From Daucus carota subsp. sativus (taxonomy: Eukaryota; Streptophyta; Magnoliopsida; Apiales; Apiaceae): DNA of 64,000 bases. Under the pieces are notes generated by a model that was not told the origin of the DNA, made no database searches, and worked only from the letters and a program-made list of their open reading frames with translations. The DNA is taken from contig NC_030385.2 of the NCBI RefSeq assembly GCF_001625215.2, positions 39,395,598 through 39,459,597 of the forward strand, given 5' to 3'. This document shows, piece by piece, positions 1 to 11,637 of the stretch. The stretch's first letter is position 1. Every line of letters begins with the position of its first letter. The position numbers were made by a program, and so were the translations under genes.

Positions 1-173
1 ACAGGTTAGGATCCAGTATCGGATCTTGAGCTTTTTTGAAGTTCATTTAGACTTGTCCGAAGGAGGTTCTGGTGGACTCAAATTGGATTGACGGCATCGC
101 GAAAAGTTCTAAGTGTGTGATGTCGTATAAAAAGTTAGCGATGACATTTAGAAAGTGGTTGACGTCGTATAGG

Positions 174-860
174 TAGGGTTGGCACGGGAGCATTTCGGGG
201 TCGGGAAGTGCTATCCTCGCCCCGATCTCCGAATCCAATACTCATCCCCGACCCCGCCCGGAACCCCGAATGGGGATTCTTTTCTTCCCCGATCCCCGCC
301 CCGAACGGGAAACGGGAATCCCCGCAGGGATTCGGGGATATTTTAGTTTTTAATAAAAAAATAATTATTTTATAATATATAATATACTTTTTCAATAAAA
401 AACAAACTACTAACTCATAATATACTAATAAAATGATATCATCTCATATTTTTAACATCAAATCATATTAATTTTGATTTATAATATAAATAAACGACAA
501 TTTTAAATTTATTAAATATATTATATTACAATATAATAATAATCAATCAATAAAAATAAATATTATTTCTTAAGACTTTCATAATATTATAAAATGTATC
601 TATTTTTAATAATATATTTAGTATAATATATAAATATATTATTATTTACATATAAATATATTATTATTTACATATATATACAATCGGGGTCGGGGATCGT
701 GGCGGGGAGACACGAATCCCCGACCCCGCCCCGATCCCCGAATTTTTTTTAAATTTTCCCCGTTCACCGTCCCGACCCCGAAAAATTCCCCGAATCCCCT
801 ACACAAACGGGGCGGGGATCGGATCGGGGTCGAGCGGGGAGGGGTGAATGCCCATCCCTA
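174..860. mobile_element. Non-autonomous hAT-type element (copy A)
   Basis: The left end begins TAGGGTTGGCACGGG and the right end, read in reverse, begins TAGGGATGGGCATTC, so the termini are inverted repeats. The flanks are an imperfect 8-bp target duplication, CGTATAGG (166-173) and CATATAGG (861-868). An 8-bp duplication with TAGGG-type ends is typical of hAT elements. Both ends are extremely GC-rich (repeats of CGGGG and CCCCG), while the central ~330 bases are almost pure A/T. There is no transposase; the open frames crossing the GC-rich ends are composition artefacts. Confidence 0.8.
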
Positions 861-1528
861 CATATAGGACCAGACATTCTGTTTATATAAAGATAATATC
901 CTACCAAACTGCGTTTTCTCTTAACTTCTCGAGTCAACTTTGGTCAAAATTGAGATGAATAACCATAAAACTCAACTTAATACTCGTATAAAAATTTAAA
1001 TTAATGTAAAAGTAATTCATTTGCTTGATTCACTACATAATTAGTGTTTCAATTTCACAGTAACAAACATCAAAATGGCTAGATCTTTCAGATTATGATA
1101 TCTAGATCATGAATCATAATATTTTGTTGCGAACGATGAATACTTACCTGATAAAAAGATTGTTGATGTATAAATAAGTTCCGACTTTAGCTTGTTCAAT
1201 ATGGTCTGATATCTGATTGTATTCCGATCTTCAAACTATCTTCTTTTATGTTTTATTTCTATCCACTGAAATATAGAGCAAATGATATGATCTGCTACTT
1301 AAATGTACTACCGCAACGGTTATGTATCGTAACTGATGCATTTACCACGTAGCAGTTGGTGGATCTCATTTTAAATTGACACATTCGAAAACATACCGTT
1401 GGTTAATTATGTCCCACCTATCGTTATAATTGTCATATTTGAAAGAGAGACAAAATTTTAATAGAGCGGAGAAGACAAAATAAAGGACCGTTTGGCTTAA
1501 TTTAAAAAAATGTACTTATTGCTTATAA

Positions 1529-1883
1529 AGGTCTGTTTGGTGGTGCTGTTAAAAACTTTTGTGTTGTTAGAAAAAATGCTGATAAAAAATGTTGTTAATA
1601 AAATAAATGTTTGGTAATTTTTTTGATATCTGCATTTTTTGAGTAATATATAATTATATAATATATTTGGTCAGGTTGATATAGTGAATTTTATGACAAT
1701 TTCCCGTAAAAGCTGAAAAAGCAGTTTTTTCCAAAAATATGAAAAGACCTAATTTTCCTAAAAACAACTTTTGAGCTAAAAACTTACGTTTAGAAAAGTA
1801 GTTAGATTAATCAAACAAATTTTCACCTCCTCAGCAAAAAAAATTGATATTGGTGTCTACAACAGCAATGCCAAACGGTGCCT
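1529..1883. mobile_element. Harbinger-like MITE (copy A)
   Basis: Inverted ends: AGGTCTGTTTGGTGGTGCTG on the left, and AGGCACCGTTTGGCATTGCT when the right end is read in reverse. About 355 bp, AT-rich, no coding capacity. The ends resemble PIF/Harbinger-derived MITEs, but the target duplication could not be fixed. The paired copy is at 5533-5893. Confidence 0.6.
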
Positions 1884-2667
1884 ATGTGAGAAGTTACTTA
1901 TATGTGAAAAGTTACTTTTTAATTAATGTGTTTAGATAATATTTTTGATAGTTCTAAATTATTAAGTATAACAAATAAATAATATATAATAAAATTATCT
2001 TTTAAAGTGATCTTATACATTTGTGTAAATTCAAATTTTGAAAATAAAAAAAGTCATTAAAAGAAATAATTTTTAACTTCTCAGGTTTAGTCTTATAAGT
2101 AAGAAATTCACTTAGGGGTCGTTTAGTTCGAGCAGTGGTATGTGGTTGAAATGAGAAATCGGGTTAAGCTAGTATGAGTTTGAGATATCATATTTAATAT
2201 CTTGTGTTTGGCTGAGTGCTGAAATCAATATATATAATTTTTATAAAAAAAATAAGTTATTAATTTATATTAATTAAAAATATTATAATTTAAATATAAT
2301 TTAAAATCCTGATTCAATACTACACTGTATTTTATAAATTCTGCTAATATTTTATAAAATTTGAATTGAATATATCTCGATTTCATAAATGAAAAAGAAC
2401 ACCTTAAAATCTCAATCCAATACAAACCCCGCATCAATAATATCAAGAATCATAGCCGCAAGAGAGAAAAAACAATGATCAAGAACACAAAACTAATCCA
2501 TTGAAACTGAAAATCCAACAAGAGAGTCACATAACAAATTCATAACCATGTAAAGAAACACCAACCTACATGTTCTGCAACAGTCGAACAGACATCATGA
2601 TTCATACACATGCAAATTCCATACAATTCACATTTAAGTAACCACTCTCGACTCTCCACGAAACTAA

Positions 2668-3213
2668 TTAAAACTCGAAAACCTTCATTTCATTCTCATC
2701 CGGACTCAGATTCAAATCAAGCCCTAACATCCTCTTGTCAAAGCAATTACCAGTGACCATCTTCACATCATCAGAGTGATCAGCAGCACTACCAGCAACA
2801 GTACTAGCATTATTGCCATAACTCTCATCACTCCCAAGCAAGTCTTGATTCTTGCGCTTACGATAATGCTTACTACTCTTGTGACCACCTAAAGCCATTC
2901 CGTTCCAAAACTCAGCACTGCACATAGTGCACTTGTAGGGCTTGGGCCCCTTCATCTCGGCTTCCGTTCCGCCACCACCAAGTCGTTCAATGCGCTTGTG
3001 GTTCGCTTTGTGACTGCCTAGGGATTGGACAGTTGAGAAGCTACGTTCACATTTCTTGCACTTGAAGATCTTTTCCGGCTTAGACGACGACTTCCTACTT
3101 TCGGCTCTCTGCAAGATCATTTCGCAGTTCGCCCTTGCGAAACTCTCCACTGCGTCTGTGTTAGAGAATTTCATCCTCTTTGTTTCCTCAATTGCATGCT
3201 TCTCTCCGGCCAT
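2668..3213 (-). CDS. Two-finger C2H2 zinc-finger protein with EAR repression motif
   Basis: Single-exon 181-residue protein; the Met at 3213 is preferred over an upstream one at 3351 because the extra 46 residues are low-complexity and unlike this family. Finger 1 has C52, C55, H68, H72 and reads QSLGSH at the usual QALGGH helix. Finger 2 has C95, C98, H111, H116 and reads MALGGH with one extra residue between the histidines. A DLNLSP motif at 166-171 is a canonical EAR motif, which in this family recruits TOPLESS-type co-repressors. Basic stretches (KHYRKRKN) could serve nuclear import. It is therefore likely a nuclear transcriptional repressor, but not a close paralogue of the four ZAT genes downstream. 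The altered helices suggest different DNA specificity (inference). Confidence 0.85.
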   Translation of the reverse strand: MAGEKHAIEETKRMKFSNTDAVESFARANCEMILQRAESRKSSSKPEKIFKCKKCERSFSTVQSLGSHKANHKRIERLGGGGTEAEMKGPKPYKCTMCSAEFWNGMALGGHKSSKHYRKRKNQDLLGSDESYGNNASTVAGSAADHSDDVKMVTGNCFDKRMLGLDLNLSPDENEMKVFEF

Positions 3214-4004
3214 CTTTTCTCTGCAACTTATAAGCAACTTATATGTTATGTAATCACTATATAAAATTGTGTGTCTTTTGTATGTGTAAAACAAGTTGTA
3301 AGTGTGAGTGTGTGGAACACTAACCGAGTGAGTACACTGGTTGATGGCCAAGTAATTATGTGTTACAAATCAAATACTAATAATAACGACGCAAATCTAT
3401 ACGCTAATATCCCAATTCCCATTCTACGATATACTATATTTTAAGATATTATGTTAAGAGTAATAATTTCTTACTTATGAAATATGCTATTTATATACTA
3501 CGGAAATAATATTAAGAAATAGAATTTATCGATACTACTGGTCAAATATAGTATTTCTTAAAAAAAAATTAAAATTTACAAATGCGATGAATATTGAAAT
3601 GAAATATTTAATTAATTACTTGCGATTTCGAAAAATTATTATTACAAATTATTTGCACATCATGTTGCCTTGGATTTTATTGATCACACATTTTCATAAT
3701 AATTAAAAAAGATTGTGTAGATGCTCGTAAATGTAATAAATTGAATTTCTAATATCAAGCTTGAGTTTGAATGTTTGCATATTGATTCAAGCTAAAGTGC
3801 TCAACTCATGACAAATGTGAACATAGCTAAAAACTAAATATTATATATATAATTTAACTGTAGTTTAAATTAATAAATACAAATCAAAATTTAAACCAAT
3901 ATTTCAAGGAGAGTGGGGAGGTTCGTGGGACCTTGAATCCTAAGCTGGAGCTTGGTAAAGTCAATGCATGCGAGACCTATTGAGCAGGAGTAAAGCCTAT
4001 TCAG
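3214..4004. other. Intergenic, 5' flank of the 2.7-kb zinc-finger gene
   Basis: AT-rich DNA upstream of the minus-strand gene. A TATA-like TATATAG (minus strand) lies near 3256, close to the start codon. A short more GC-balanced patch at 3908-4004 sits at the junction with duplication copy B and has no recognisable coding frame. No other gene seen. Confidence 0.5.
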
Positions 4005-4177
4005 ACAGGTTAGGATCCAGTATCGGATCTTGAGCTTTTTTGAAGTTCATTTAGACTTGTCCGAAGGAGGTTCTGGTGGACTCAAATTGGATTGACGGCA
4101 TCGCGAAAAGTTCTAAGTGTGTGATGTCGTATAAAAAGTTAGCGATGACATTTAGAAAGTGGTTGACGTCGTATAGG

Positions 4178-4865
4178 TAGGGTTGGCACGGGAGCATTTC
4201 GGGGTCGGGAAGTGCTATCCTCGCCCCGATCTCCGAATCCAATACTCATCCCCGACCCCGCCCGGAACCCCGAATGGGGATTCTTTTCTTCCCCGATCCC
4301 CGCCCCGAACGGGAAACGGGAATCCCCGCAGGGATTCGGGGATATTTTAGTTTTTAATAAAAAAATAATTATTTTATAATATATAATATACTTTTTCAAT
4401 AAAAAACAAACTACTAACTCATAATATACTAATAAAATGATATCATCTCATATTTTTAACATCAAATCATATTAATTTTGATTTATAATATAAATAAACG
4501 ACAATTTTAAATTTATTAAATATATTATATTACAATATAATAATAATCAATCAATAAAAATAAATATTATTTCTTAAGACTTTGATAATATTATAAAATG
4601 TATCTATTTTTAATAATATATTTAGTATAATATATAAATATATTATTATTTACATATAAATATATTATTATTTACATATATATACAATCGGGGTCGGGGA
4701 TCGTGGCGGGGAGACACGAATCCCCGACCCCGCCCCGATCCCCGAATTTTTTTTTAAATTTTCCCCGTTCACCGTCCCGACCCCGAAAAATTCCCCGAAT
4801 CCCCTACACAAACGGGGCGGGGATCGGATCGGGGTCGAGCGGGGAGGGGTGAATGCCCATCCCTA
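4178..4865. mobile_element. Non-autonomous hAT-type element (copy B)
   Basis: Second copy of the element at 174-860, with the same GC-rich ends, AT-rich core and flanking imperfect 8-bp duplication. It moved as part of the segmental duplication, not by a separate transposition, because the flanks match as well. Confidence 0.8.
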
Positions 4866-5532
4866 CATATAGGACCAGACATTCTGTTTATATAAAGATA
4901 ATATCCTACCAAACTGCGTTTTCTCTTAACTTCTCGAGTCAACTTTGGTCAAAATTGAGATGAATAACCATAAAACTCAACTTAATACTCGTATAAAAAT
5001 TTAAATTAATGTAAAAGTAATTCATTTGCTTGATTCACTACATAATTAGTGTTTCAATTTCACAGTAACAAACATCAAAATGGCTAGATCTTTCAGATTA
5101 TGATATCTAGATCATGAATCATAATATTTTGTTGCGAACGATGAATACTTACCTGATAAAAAGATTGTTGATGTATAAATAAGTTCCGACTTTAGCTTGT
5201 TCAATATGGTCTGATATCTGATTGTATTCCGATCTTCAAACTATCTTCTTTTATGTTTTATTTCTATCCACTGAAATATAGAGCAAATGATATGATCTGC
5301 TACTTAAATGTACTACCGCAACGGTTATGTATCGTAACTGATGCATTTACCACGTAGCAGTTGGTGGATCTCATTTTAAATTGACACATTCGAAAACATA
5401 CCGTTGGTTAATTATGTCCCACCTATCGTTATAATTGTCATATTTGAAAGAGAGACAAAATTTTAATAGAGCGGAGAAGACAAAATAAAGGACCGTTGGG
5501 CTTAATTTAAGAAAAGTACTTATTGCTTATAG

Positions 5533-5893
5533 AGGTCTGTTTGGTGGTGATGTTAAAAACTTTTGTGTTGTTAGAAAAAATGCTGATAAAAAATGTTGTT
5601 ATAGAAATAAAATAAATGTTTAGTAATTTTTTTGATATTTGTATTTTTGAGTTATATATAATAATATAATATATTTGGTCAGGTTGATATAGTGAATTTT
5701 ATGACAATTTCCCATAAAAGCTGAAAAAGCAGTTTTTCCAAAAACATGGGGGGCCTACTTTTCCTAAAAACAACTTTTGAGCTAAAAACTTATGTTTGGA
5801 AAAGTAGTTAGATTAATCAAACAAATTTTCACCTCCTTTTCAGGAAAAAAAAATTGATATTGGTGTCTACAACAGCAATGTCAAACGGTGCCT
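5533..5893. mobile_element. Harbinger-like MITE (copy B)
   Basis: Counterpart of 1529-1883, with the same inverted ends (AGGTCTGTTTGGTGG and AGGCACCGTTTGACATT) but about 5-7 % diverged with several small indels. Confidence 0.6.
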
Positions 5894-6125
5894 AAGTGAG
5901 AAGTTACTTATATGTGAAAAGTTACTTTTAATTTATGTGTTTAAATAATATTTTTGATAGCTCTAAATTATTAAGTATAACAAATAAATAATATATAATA
6001 AAATTATCTTTTAAAGTGATCTTATACATTTGTGTAAATTCAAATTTTAAAAATAAAAAAAAAGTCATTAAAAGAAATAATTTTTAACTTCTCAGATTTA
6101 GTCTTATGAGTAAGAAATTCACTTA

Positions 6126-6579
6126 GGGGTCGTTTGATTCGAGGAGTGGTATGTGGTTGAAATAAGGTATCGGATTAAGTTGGTATGGATTTGAGATATC
6201 ATATTTAATATCTTGTGTTTGGTTGAGTGCTGGAATCATTATATACAATTTTTATAAAAAAATAAGTTATTAATTTATACTAATTAAAAATATTAATAAA
6301 TTATTATAGTTATATATGTTTGCATTATTGATTTAATCTTTTCAAATATTAATATTTCATTACGTACGTAAATAGAGACAAAAAAAAATAAAAATGAATG
6401 CATCTCACACCTCAATCTCATACCAACCTCTCTATTTGGGTTTTAAAAACCCATATATACTTTGGGGGTTTAAAGTATTAATTTGATATTTTATTTTTTT
6501 TTCAACCAAACACCAGTTATTAGTTTATAATGGACAAATCCCGTAATTAATTTGAGATATCCATGAATCAAACGGCCAC
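6126..6579. mobile_element. Tourist-like (PIF/Harbinger) MITE, complete
   Basis: Left end GGGGTCGTTTGATTCG; the right end read in reverse is GTGGCCGTTTGATTCATG. The flanks are a TTA duplication (6123-6125 and 6580-6582), the signature of PIF/Harbinger insertion. About 454 bp, non-coding. Its left ~170 bases also occur in copy A (2115-2286). Confidence 0.75.
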
Positions 6580-7103
6580 TTATAAGTTTTTACCTGAACA
6601 ACTTGAATAAGTTGATTTCCACTTTGAGGTCACTGGGATTTTAAGTTCAGTCTAACCACCACCAATTTAGTTCGATGAATACCCGTTCATTTTGATCCGG
6701 ATATTATTGAACTCAATACTTTATATTTGAATTTGAATTAATATGGTTTTTCTTATTTAATATAATTCAAGATATATTATATTTTCATCTCTTTTTAAAC
6801 TTTTATCATACTTTATTAAAATTTATTTTTCAATTATATTATAATGTCACTAAACAAAAATTATAGTTTTCGTATGTATAAAGACTTTGTTAGTAATTAA
6901 ATTTCTGCCACCGGATATTGGCCGGTGTGTAGTTCTTCGTTACGAACGTCTTATCTAAAAGTTTATTATTTGAATTTACAAGAGTATTATATTATATTTC
7001 ATAGATGGACAAACAGACGCAGAACAGTTCGTGTCGAGGAAGGGATAGAAAAGAAAAGAAAAACGGAGGAGGTTTTTTAGGACTACAAAACATAACTATA
7101 CGT

Positions 7104-7538
7104 CTATAACTTTAGCGTTAAATCGATCTCGTACGGCCTCAAACTCAAGTCCAAACACAAAATTCGTTTGCCACTATTTGACCTCATCAAAACCGGGACT
7201 GTCTTCGTCGAATCATCATCATCAGTTCTCTCAGTAACATCACTAAAATTTTCATAAGCACCACGGTGGCGCCTCATATGTCCACCAAGGGCTTGGCCTA
7301 GCGGAAACTCCATGCCGCAAATCGAGCACTCATGGGTCTTTGGCTTTACGGGCTCTTTCTCACCTGCTGCCAACATGGGTTTTTTGTGGCTCGTTCGGTG
7401 GCCACCAAGTGCTTGAAATGATGGGAACTTGCGGCTGCATGTTTTGCACTCGTATATACGGTCTGTTTTTGTAGCGCCTACGCGAGAGAGAAGCATTAAG
7501 CTCTTCGGCTCATCTGCTCTGTATCTTTTCACTGTCAT
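7104..7538 (-). CDS. ZAT11/12-like C2H2 zinc-finger repressor
   Basis: Single-exon 144-residue C1-2i-type protein. An N-terminal basic start (MTVKRYR) is followed by a degenerate L-box (PKSLMLLSR, 11-19). Finger 1 is C31, C34, H47, H51 and finger 2 is C71, C74, H87, H91, both with the plant QALGGH helix. The C-terminus carries LDLSLRP (129-135), an EAR motif. Such proteins are nuclear repressors induced by stress in other plants. It lacks the shared upstream W-box/TTCTAGAA block and the LKLGW tail of the three paralogues at 15-21 kb, so it is an older member of the array. The assignment to ZAT11/12 is by overall architecture and is not tested by alignment. Confidence 0.9.
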   Translation of the reverse strand: MTVKRYRADEPKSLMLLSRVGATKTDRIYECKTCSRKFPSFQALGGHRTSHKKPMLAAGEKEPVKPKTHECSICGMEFPLGQALGGHMRRHRGAYENFSDVTERTDDDDSTKTVPVLMRSNSGKRILCLDLSLRPYEIDLTLKL

Positions 7539-7650
7539 TTGTTGTATGGTTTGGGGCTTCGTACAAATATGGTTTTGTTGTTTGACCCAAATGCTAGAGG
7601 TTTCGCGAGTTGGTACTTAGAAGTGAGGATAGTTAATAGTTTAGGTTCCT

Positions 7651-7660
7651 TATTTATAGG
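7651..7660 (-). promoter_or_regulatory. TATA box of the 7.1-kb zinc-finger gene
   Basis: The minus strand reads CCTATAAATA, about 115 bases upstream of the start codon at 7538. This is a normal distance for a plant TATA box plus a leader of about 85 bases. Confidence 0.6.
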
Positions 7661-7769
7661 CAACAAGAGATCTGGAGTTACTAGTTACAAGTGCAACGTG
7701 ACAAGAAGCTGCAATGTTGCTAATTACTTGTTTCCTTCGTGTGGGCATTACCGAGTATATTATGTGTAG

Positions 7770-10397
7770 TGTAAAATGAAAGTGGCTCACACGGTACTGT
7801 ACATATTAATCTTATTTCTTTCCTTTATATATGTGCGCGTCAACATTGTGCGGTTAAAAATATATAAATTTCTTTAATTAACTAAATATAGCTTGTTATT
7901 ATGACTATAAATTGGAGAAATACTATACAAAAAAAATAGTTACCTTTCCTTTGGAGAGATACTAAAAAAAAAAATTAGTTACATAAGATTAAAATGCTTT
8001 GATATGATTATTTCAAAAGAAAATGCTTGGTGCACATAATTATATACAAAATTTTGTACATAATTAATGACATGTGGTGGATTTTAATTGGGGTCTCCAT
8101 ATTCACATCAACAACCTCAATTAAAACCCCAACACACTAATTGACATCTCATTATGTACAAATTTTATGTACACACTTAGCAATACTCTATTTCAAAACC
8201 AAAATTATTGTAGTGTTTACGTTACCTTCAATATTTGAACAGAAACAATACAGCCCATCCCGGTACCCAAAAAAGAGCCTGTTTGTGCAACTTTAACGCG
8301 GTTGTTTTATAGAAATTTTGATTTAAATTAAAAATATAATAAAATAATATCCAAAGTAAATATATTATTTAACAAATTTATTTGTTTTAATAAATCAATA
8401 TCATGAAAATTGAAATTATCATGAAATCGACAATCTATCTAGTTAGTTTATATTTTTAGTATCTTAATGATTCATAAGTTAATTAATTTAACATTATTCA
8501 AGATTTTGTAAATTTTGTTTATAAATTTTTAATCTATCAAATTGAGTCATAAATTTATATTCCCTCCGTCCCTCTCATTTGTTTACATTGGGGGAAAGGG
8601 ACTCGGCACGCATTCTAACGCTCTCGTAAAATGTAATTTGATTAATTATTTTAAATTTTTTTCTTCTGTATAAAAATTTGATGTTTAAACTTTTATAAAA
8701 AAAATTCAAAAATAAATTATAAGATTATGTTTTATGTGCGTCTTAAAATGTGTGTCGAACAGTAAAAAAATTATAAAAATAAAGCAACGAAGGAAGTAAT
8801 TCATTAGTCGAAACTCGAACCGACTCCAAGTCAAGAGGCATAGGGGCATAGTAGATGATATCACAGACAAACAGAAAATGAAGTCGATAGCGCGGACACG
8901 TAGTGTGACTATGTGACGCTACACAAAAGATGAAAAGAAGACGTCATTGAGTGGAAATTTAACTCTCAAGGGCTCGTTTTCTGGTCCTTGTTAACAAAAC
9001 ACGCGCACACTTCAAACACAAGTTATTGACGAATGTCACCTTCTATGATATTTCTTACAAATATAGCTTCCTGGTAATTTCTCTATTCATGCTTCACTTA
9101 CGTTTTGGGTTTATATCTATTTACAAAATTCAGAGCTAAATCATATATGTAATTATTACACATCTGGGCCACTGGTGGTTTTTTTCTTCAAAATTTTTGA
9201 CATCACAACATAGAATCACAGCTGATCGGTTACATAAAATTTTAAAATTTAGTCATGAGAGTCGCTTTAAATTAATAATTTTCAGAAAATCTTCGTGTTG
9301 TCATTGCTCTTTTACAACATGACAACGAATCAAAAACACAACAAGACATACACTCAAAAATAGGGGACAATCAACAATCCAAAAAGATGGGTACGATAAC
9401 AAGATCACATCCAAAAGGATTTAGATCTCGATTTTATTGAAAACTATTATAATAGAAATTAAAGATATAGAAATGGAGGAAACGGGATGAGCGGCTATAT
9501 GTTTAACTCGATTTTTGTTTCACAATCAGGTTGTAGTTGTCAGTTTGGAGGTTTATCCCGACTGTGTTCTTATGTTTTATGTTCAATAAAATCTTATTAT
9601 TCGTCAAAAAAAAACTTACTAGTTGCGTATATAATGCAGATCACCGCTTCATTTGGTCTTGTTATTATCGACAGAACTAATTTTTTTTTTTTACTAAAAA
9701 AAGAAAAAAAAACAGATTGAAAATAGTTTGATATTGGGACATGTAAAACTACTCTATAAAACATCGATTTTGATATTGTTTTTTTTCCTGTAACAATTTC
9801 TCTCGCTTATTAGTATCAATTCTTAAGAAAAATATTTGAATTTTAATTTGTTTGTTATTATGGTGGTGTTGAGATGGCCATTATTTGGATAGGCTTTTAA
9901 CCCGACTTCTGGGTTTAGAAGTCATAATTATATTAGTCGTATCGTTTATGTAAAAAATTTATAAATCAAATTTCGACTTATATGCGAGAATTTGAGAAAT
10001 TGACAATCTTAACTTTTTTTTAGTGACTTATTTTTATTTTTGAAATTTGATTCTACAGAAATGTTGAAGGCCACTTTAAAAGATTGTCTATAATAATTTA
10101 AATTTAAATTTATAATTTTTATACCATAATTTTTATACCAAATTTGTTATAATTATCAAATATATTTTTTATATACATATACATAAATCAAATTAGTCGA
10201 TTTAATAAATATAACACATAAACTTACTTGTAATATATAACTAATTTCTCATTTATAAATAATAAATATTTTTTAACATTAGGCGATTCCGTTCGTCATG
10301 CTGAGAACGTCTCTCGTCTTTTATCATCTTTTCGGCCATTGCCCATTTACAAAGCATGGAGCGGATGAAAAAAAGTACAGCTCCTTCTATTTATTAC
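7770..10397. other. Gene-free stretch with one Stowaway-like MITE
   Basis: AT-rich DNA between the 7.1-kb gene and the Copia fossil. It contains the degenerate MITE at 8560-8796 and otherwise nothing I can support as a gene. The open frame near 9487-9720 has no recognisable domain and ends in low-complexity sequence. Confidence 0.5.
8560..8796. mobile_element. Stowaway-like MITE, degenerate
   Basis: Left end TCCCTCCGTCCCTCTC, right end AACGAAGGAAGTA, so the termini are inverted but the right end is eroded. TA flanks are consistent with Tc1/mariner-type insertion. Non-coding. Confidence 0.6.
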
Positions 10398-11074
10398 TGT
10401 TATAAAATTAGTGTGTAAAATATTTTAACAATTGGTATATTAAAATATATAAACAAGAATAAAATAAAACAGAGTGATGAACAAGAACAGAGTAAAACAG
10501 AACAATATATTTACTCTAGATGCAAATATGTTATAACCCTAATTACATTAAACTAATATGTAAAAACAAAATTATAAGTAAACATAAGTATTAAACATAT
10601 ATACACACATAATATATCATGCAAATTATGATGTAGTTTACAACAGAGAGACAGAACCTGTTTATTATGAAGTATGCTGCAGAAAGGATCTGATCCCAGT
10701 TTTGCAAACCGTGTCCTTAAAAGCAACTATGCCTCCCCACTGGTGCTTCAGGTAAAGATGGCAGTGGCTTTCCAGGATTGAGCGGATTAACGTTCTAAGA
10801 ATCGTAAGCACTACAAATTCTTAGACACCAGCGAACTAAAAACTAAGAGAATTGTATGTGTTGTGACTATTGTTTGTGTTTTCTGTATGTATTCAAGATA
10901 TGTCTAATATATGTGGCCATCAGATATATATACACTATGAAAAGAAACTTGATACCCTTTCATATTCCAACAGACACTACTATTCTTTTAACAGACACCA
11001 CTATTCTAATAGTCACAACCATTCAAGTATATATTCACTTAAATTATAAGAATAATACTACTATTATTCTAACA
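10398..11074 (-). repeat. Copia LTR, left (3' LTR of the element)
   Basis: The 677-bp LTR begins TGTTATAAAA on the plus strand and ends AACA, giving the TG...CA-type ends of Copia LTRs when read on minus (TGTTAG at its 5' end). It shares about 470 bases with 13500-14206. Confidence 0.85.
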
Positions 11075-11637
11075 ATCCCCTGAATATAGACTTGACAATT
11101 ACACCTAAAGTTAGATGCCTCGTGATAAGTAGTCAAAGACTTTGAACTTACCCTAGTTACTAGTTATTTAGATTTACGGGCCAATCAGTGAGCATGTTTG
11201 CCTTGAACAGTCAGCCATCTCGTAAATCTCAACAATAAATAGTACACACCTTCCTTTAAACTTAGTCTTTGTTCTCATGTGTGTGTTCGTTTTGGCCTTG
11301 AACACCGCCTGTTTCCTGAGTGTTTTTCTGAAAATCCAGCCTTTCAGAGATTTGCATAGAAGCGGCCACTCTTCACACTCAAATAGGTGATCAACTATGT
11401 TCTTGTATCCTTAGATACTCCATTTGACTTTATCAAACTATAGTGATCATTAAGAGATTGTCTTTGTGATCTATTAATCAACAAAGTACAACTTACCCTA
11501 AAAATTATATGCACTGTGACATCATAGAATGGGTTATAGTTCTTGCAGTGCATGCTGAGTTAGTTACAGTTTTGTTTTCCCATTGAACCTAGATATTGAA
11601 CATTCATTCAACTAGGTTGGGTTGCCACCATGTAAAC

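Larger units (their letters stand above)
1..2286. repeat. Segmental duplication, copy A
   Basis: This stretch recurs at 4005-6291 in the same orientation, offset about 4004 bp. By eye the first ~1489 bases are almost identical between copies (one substitution near 584 and one extra T in the second copy). From about 1490 to 2286 the copies differ at roughly 5-7 % of sites plus small indels. The left boundary is the window edge, so the unit may extend further. The copy ends at 2286 inside a MITE that is complete only in copy B. It holds a hAT-type MITE (174-860), a Harbinger-like MITE (1529-1883) and the left part of a Tourist-like MITE (2115-2286). No gene is seen in it. Confidence 0.9.
4005..6291. 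repeat. Segmental duplication, copy B
   Basis: Direct repeat of 1-2286. It carries the same MITE set, but here the Tourist-like element at the right end is complete (6126-6579), so copy B keeps the original right flank and copy A is cut inside that element. Identity to copy A falls sharply after about 5493. Confidence 0.9.

Noticed and set aside
47-395. Overlapping minus-strand open frames, repeated at 4051-4399
   Set aside because: They run across the GC-rich end and the A/T core of a hAT-type MITE; no domain, and both copies are parts of the segmental duplication.
9487-9720. 77-codon plus-strand open frame
   Set aside because: No recognisable domain, ends in a poly-lysine-like A tract, no promoter or neighbour support.
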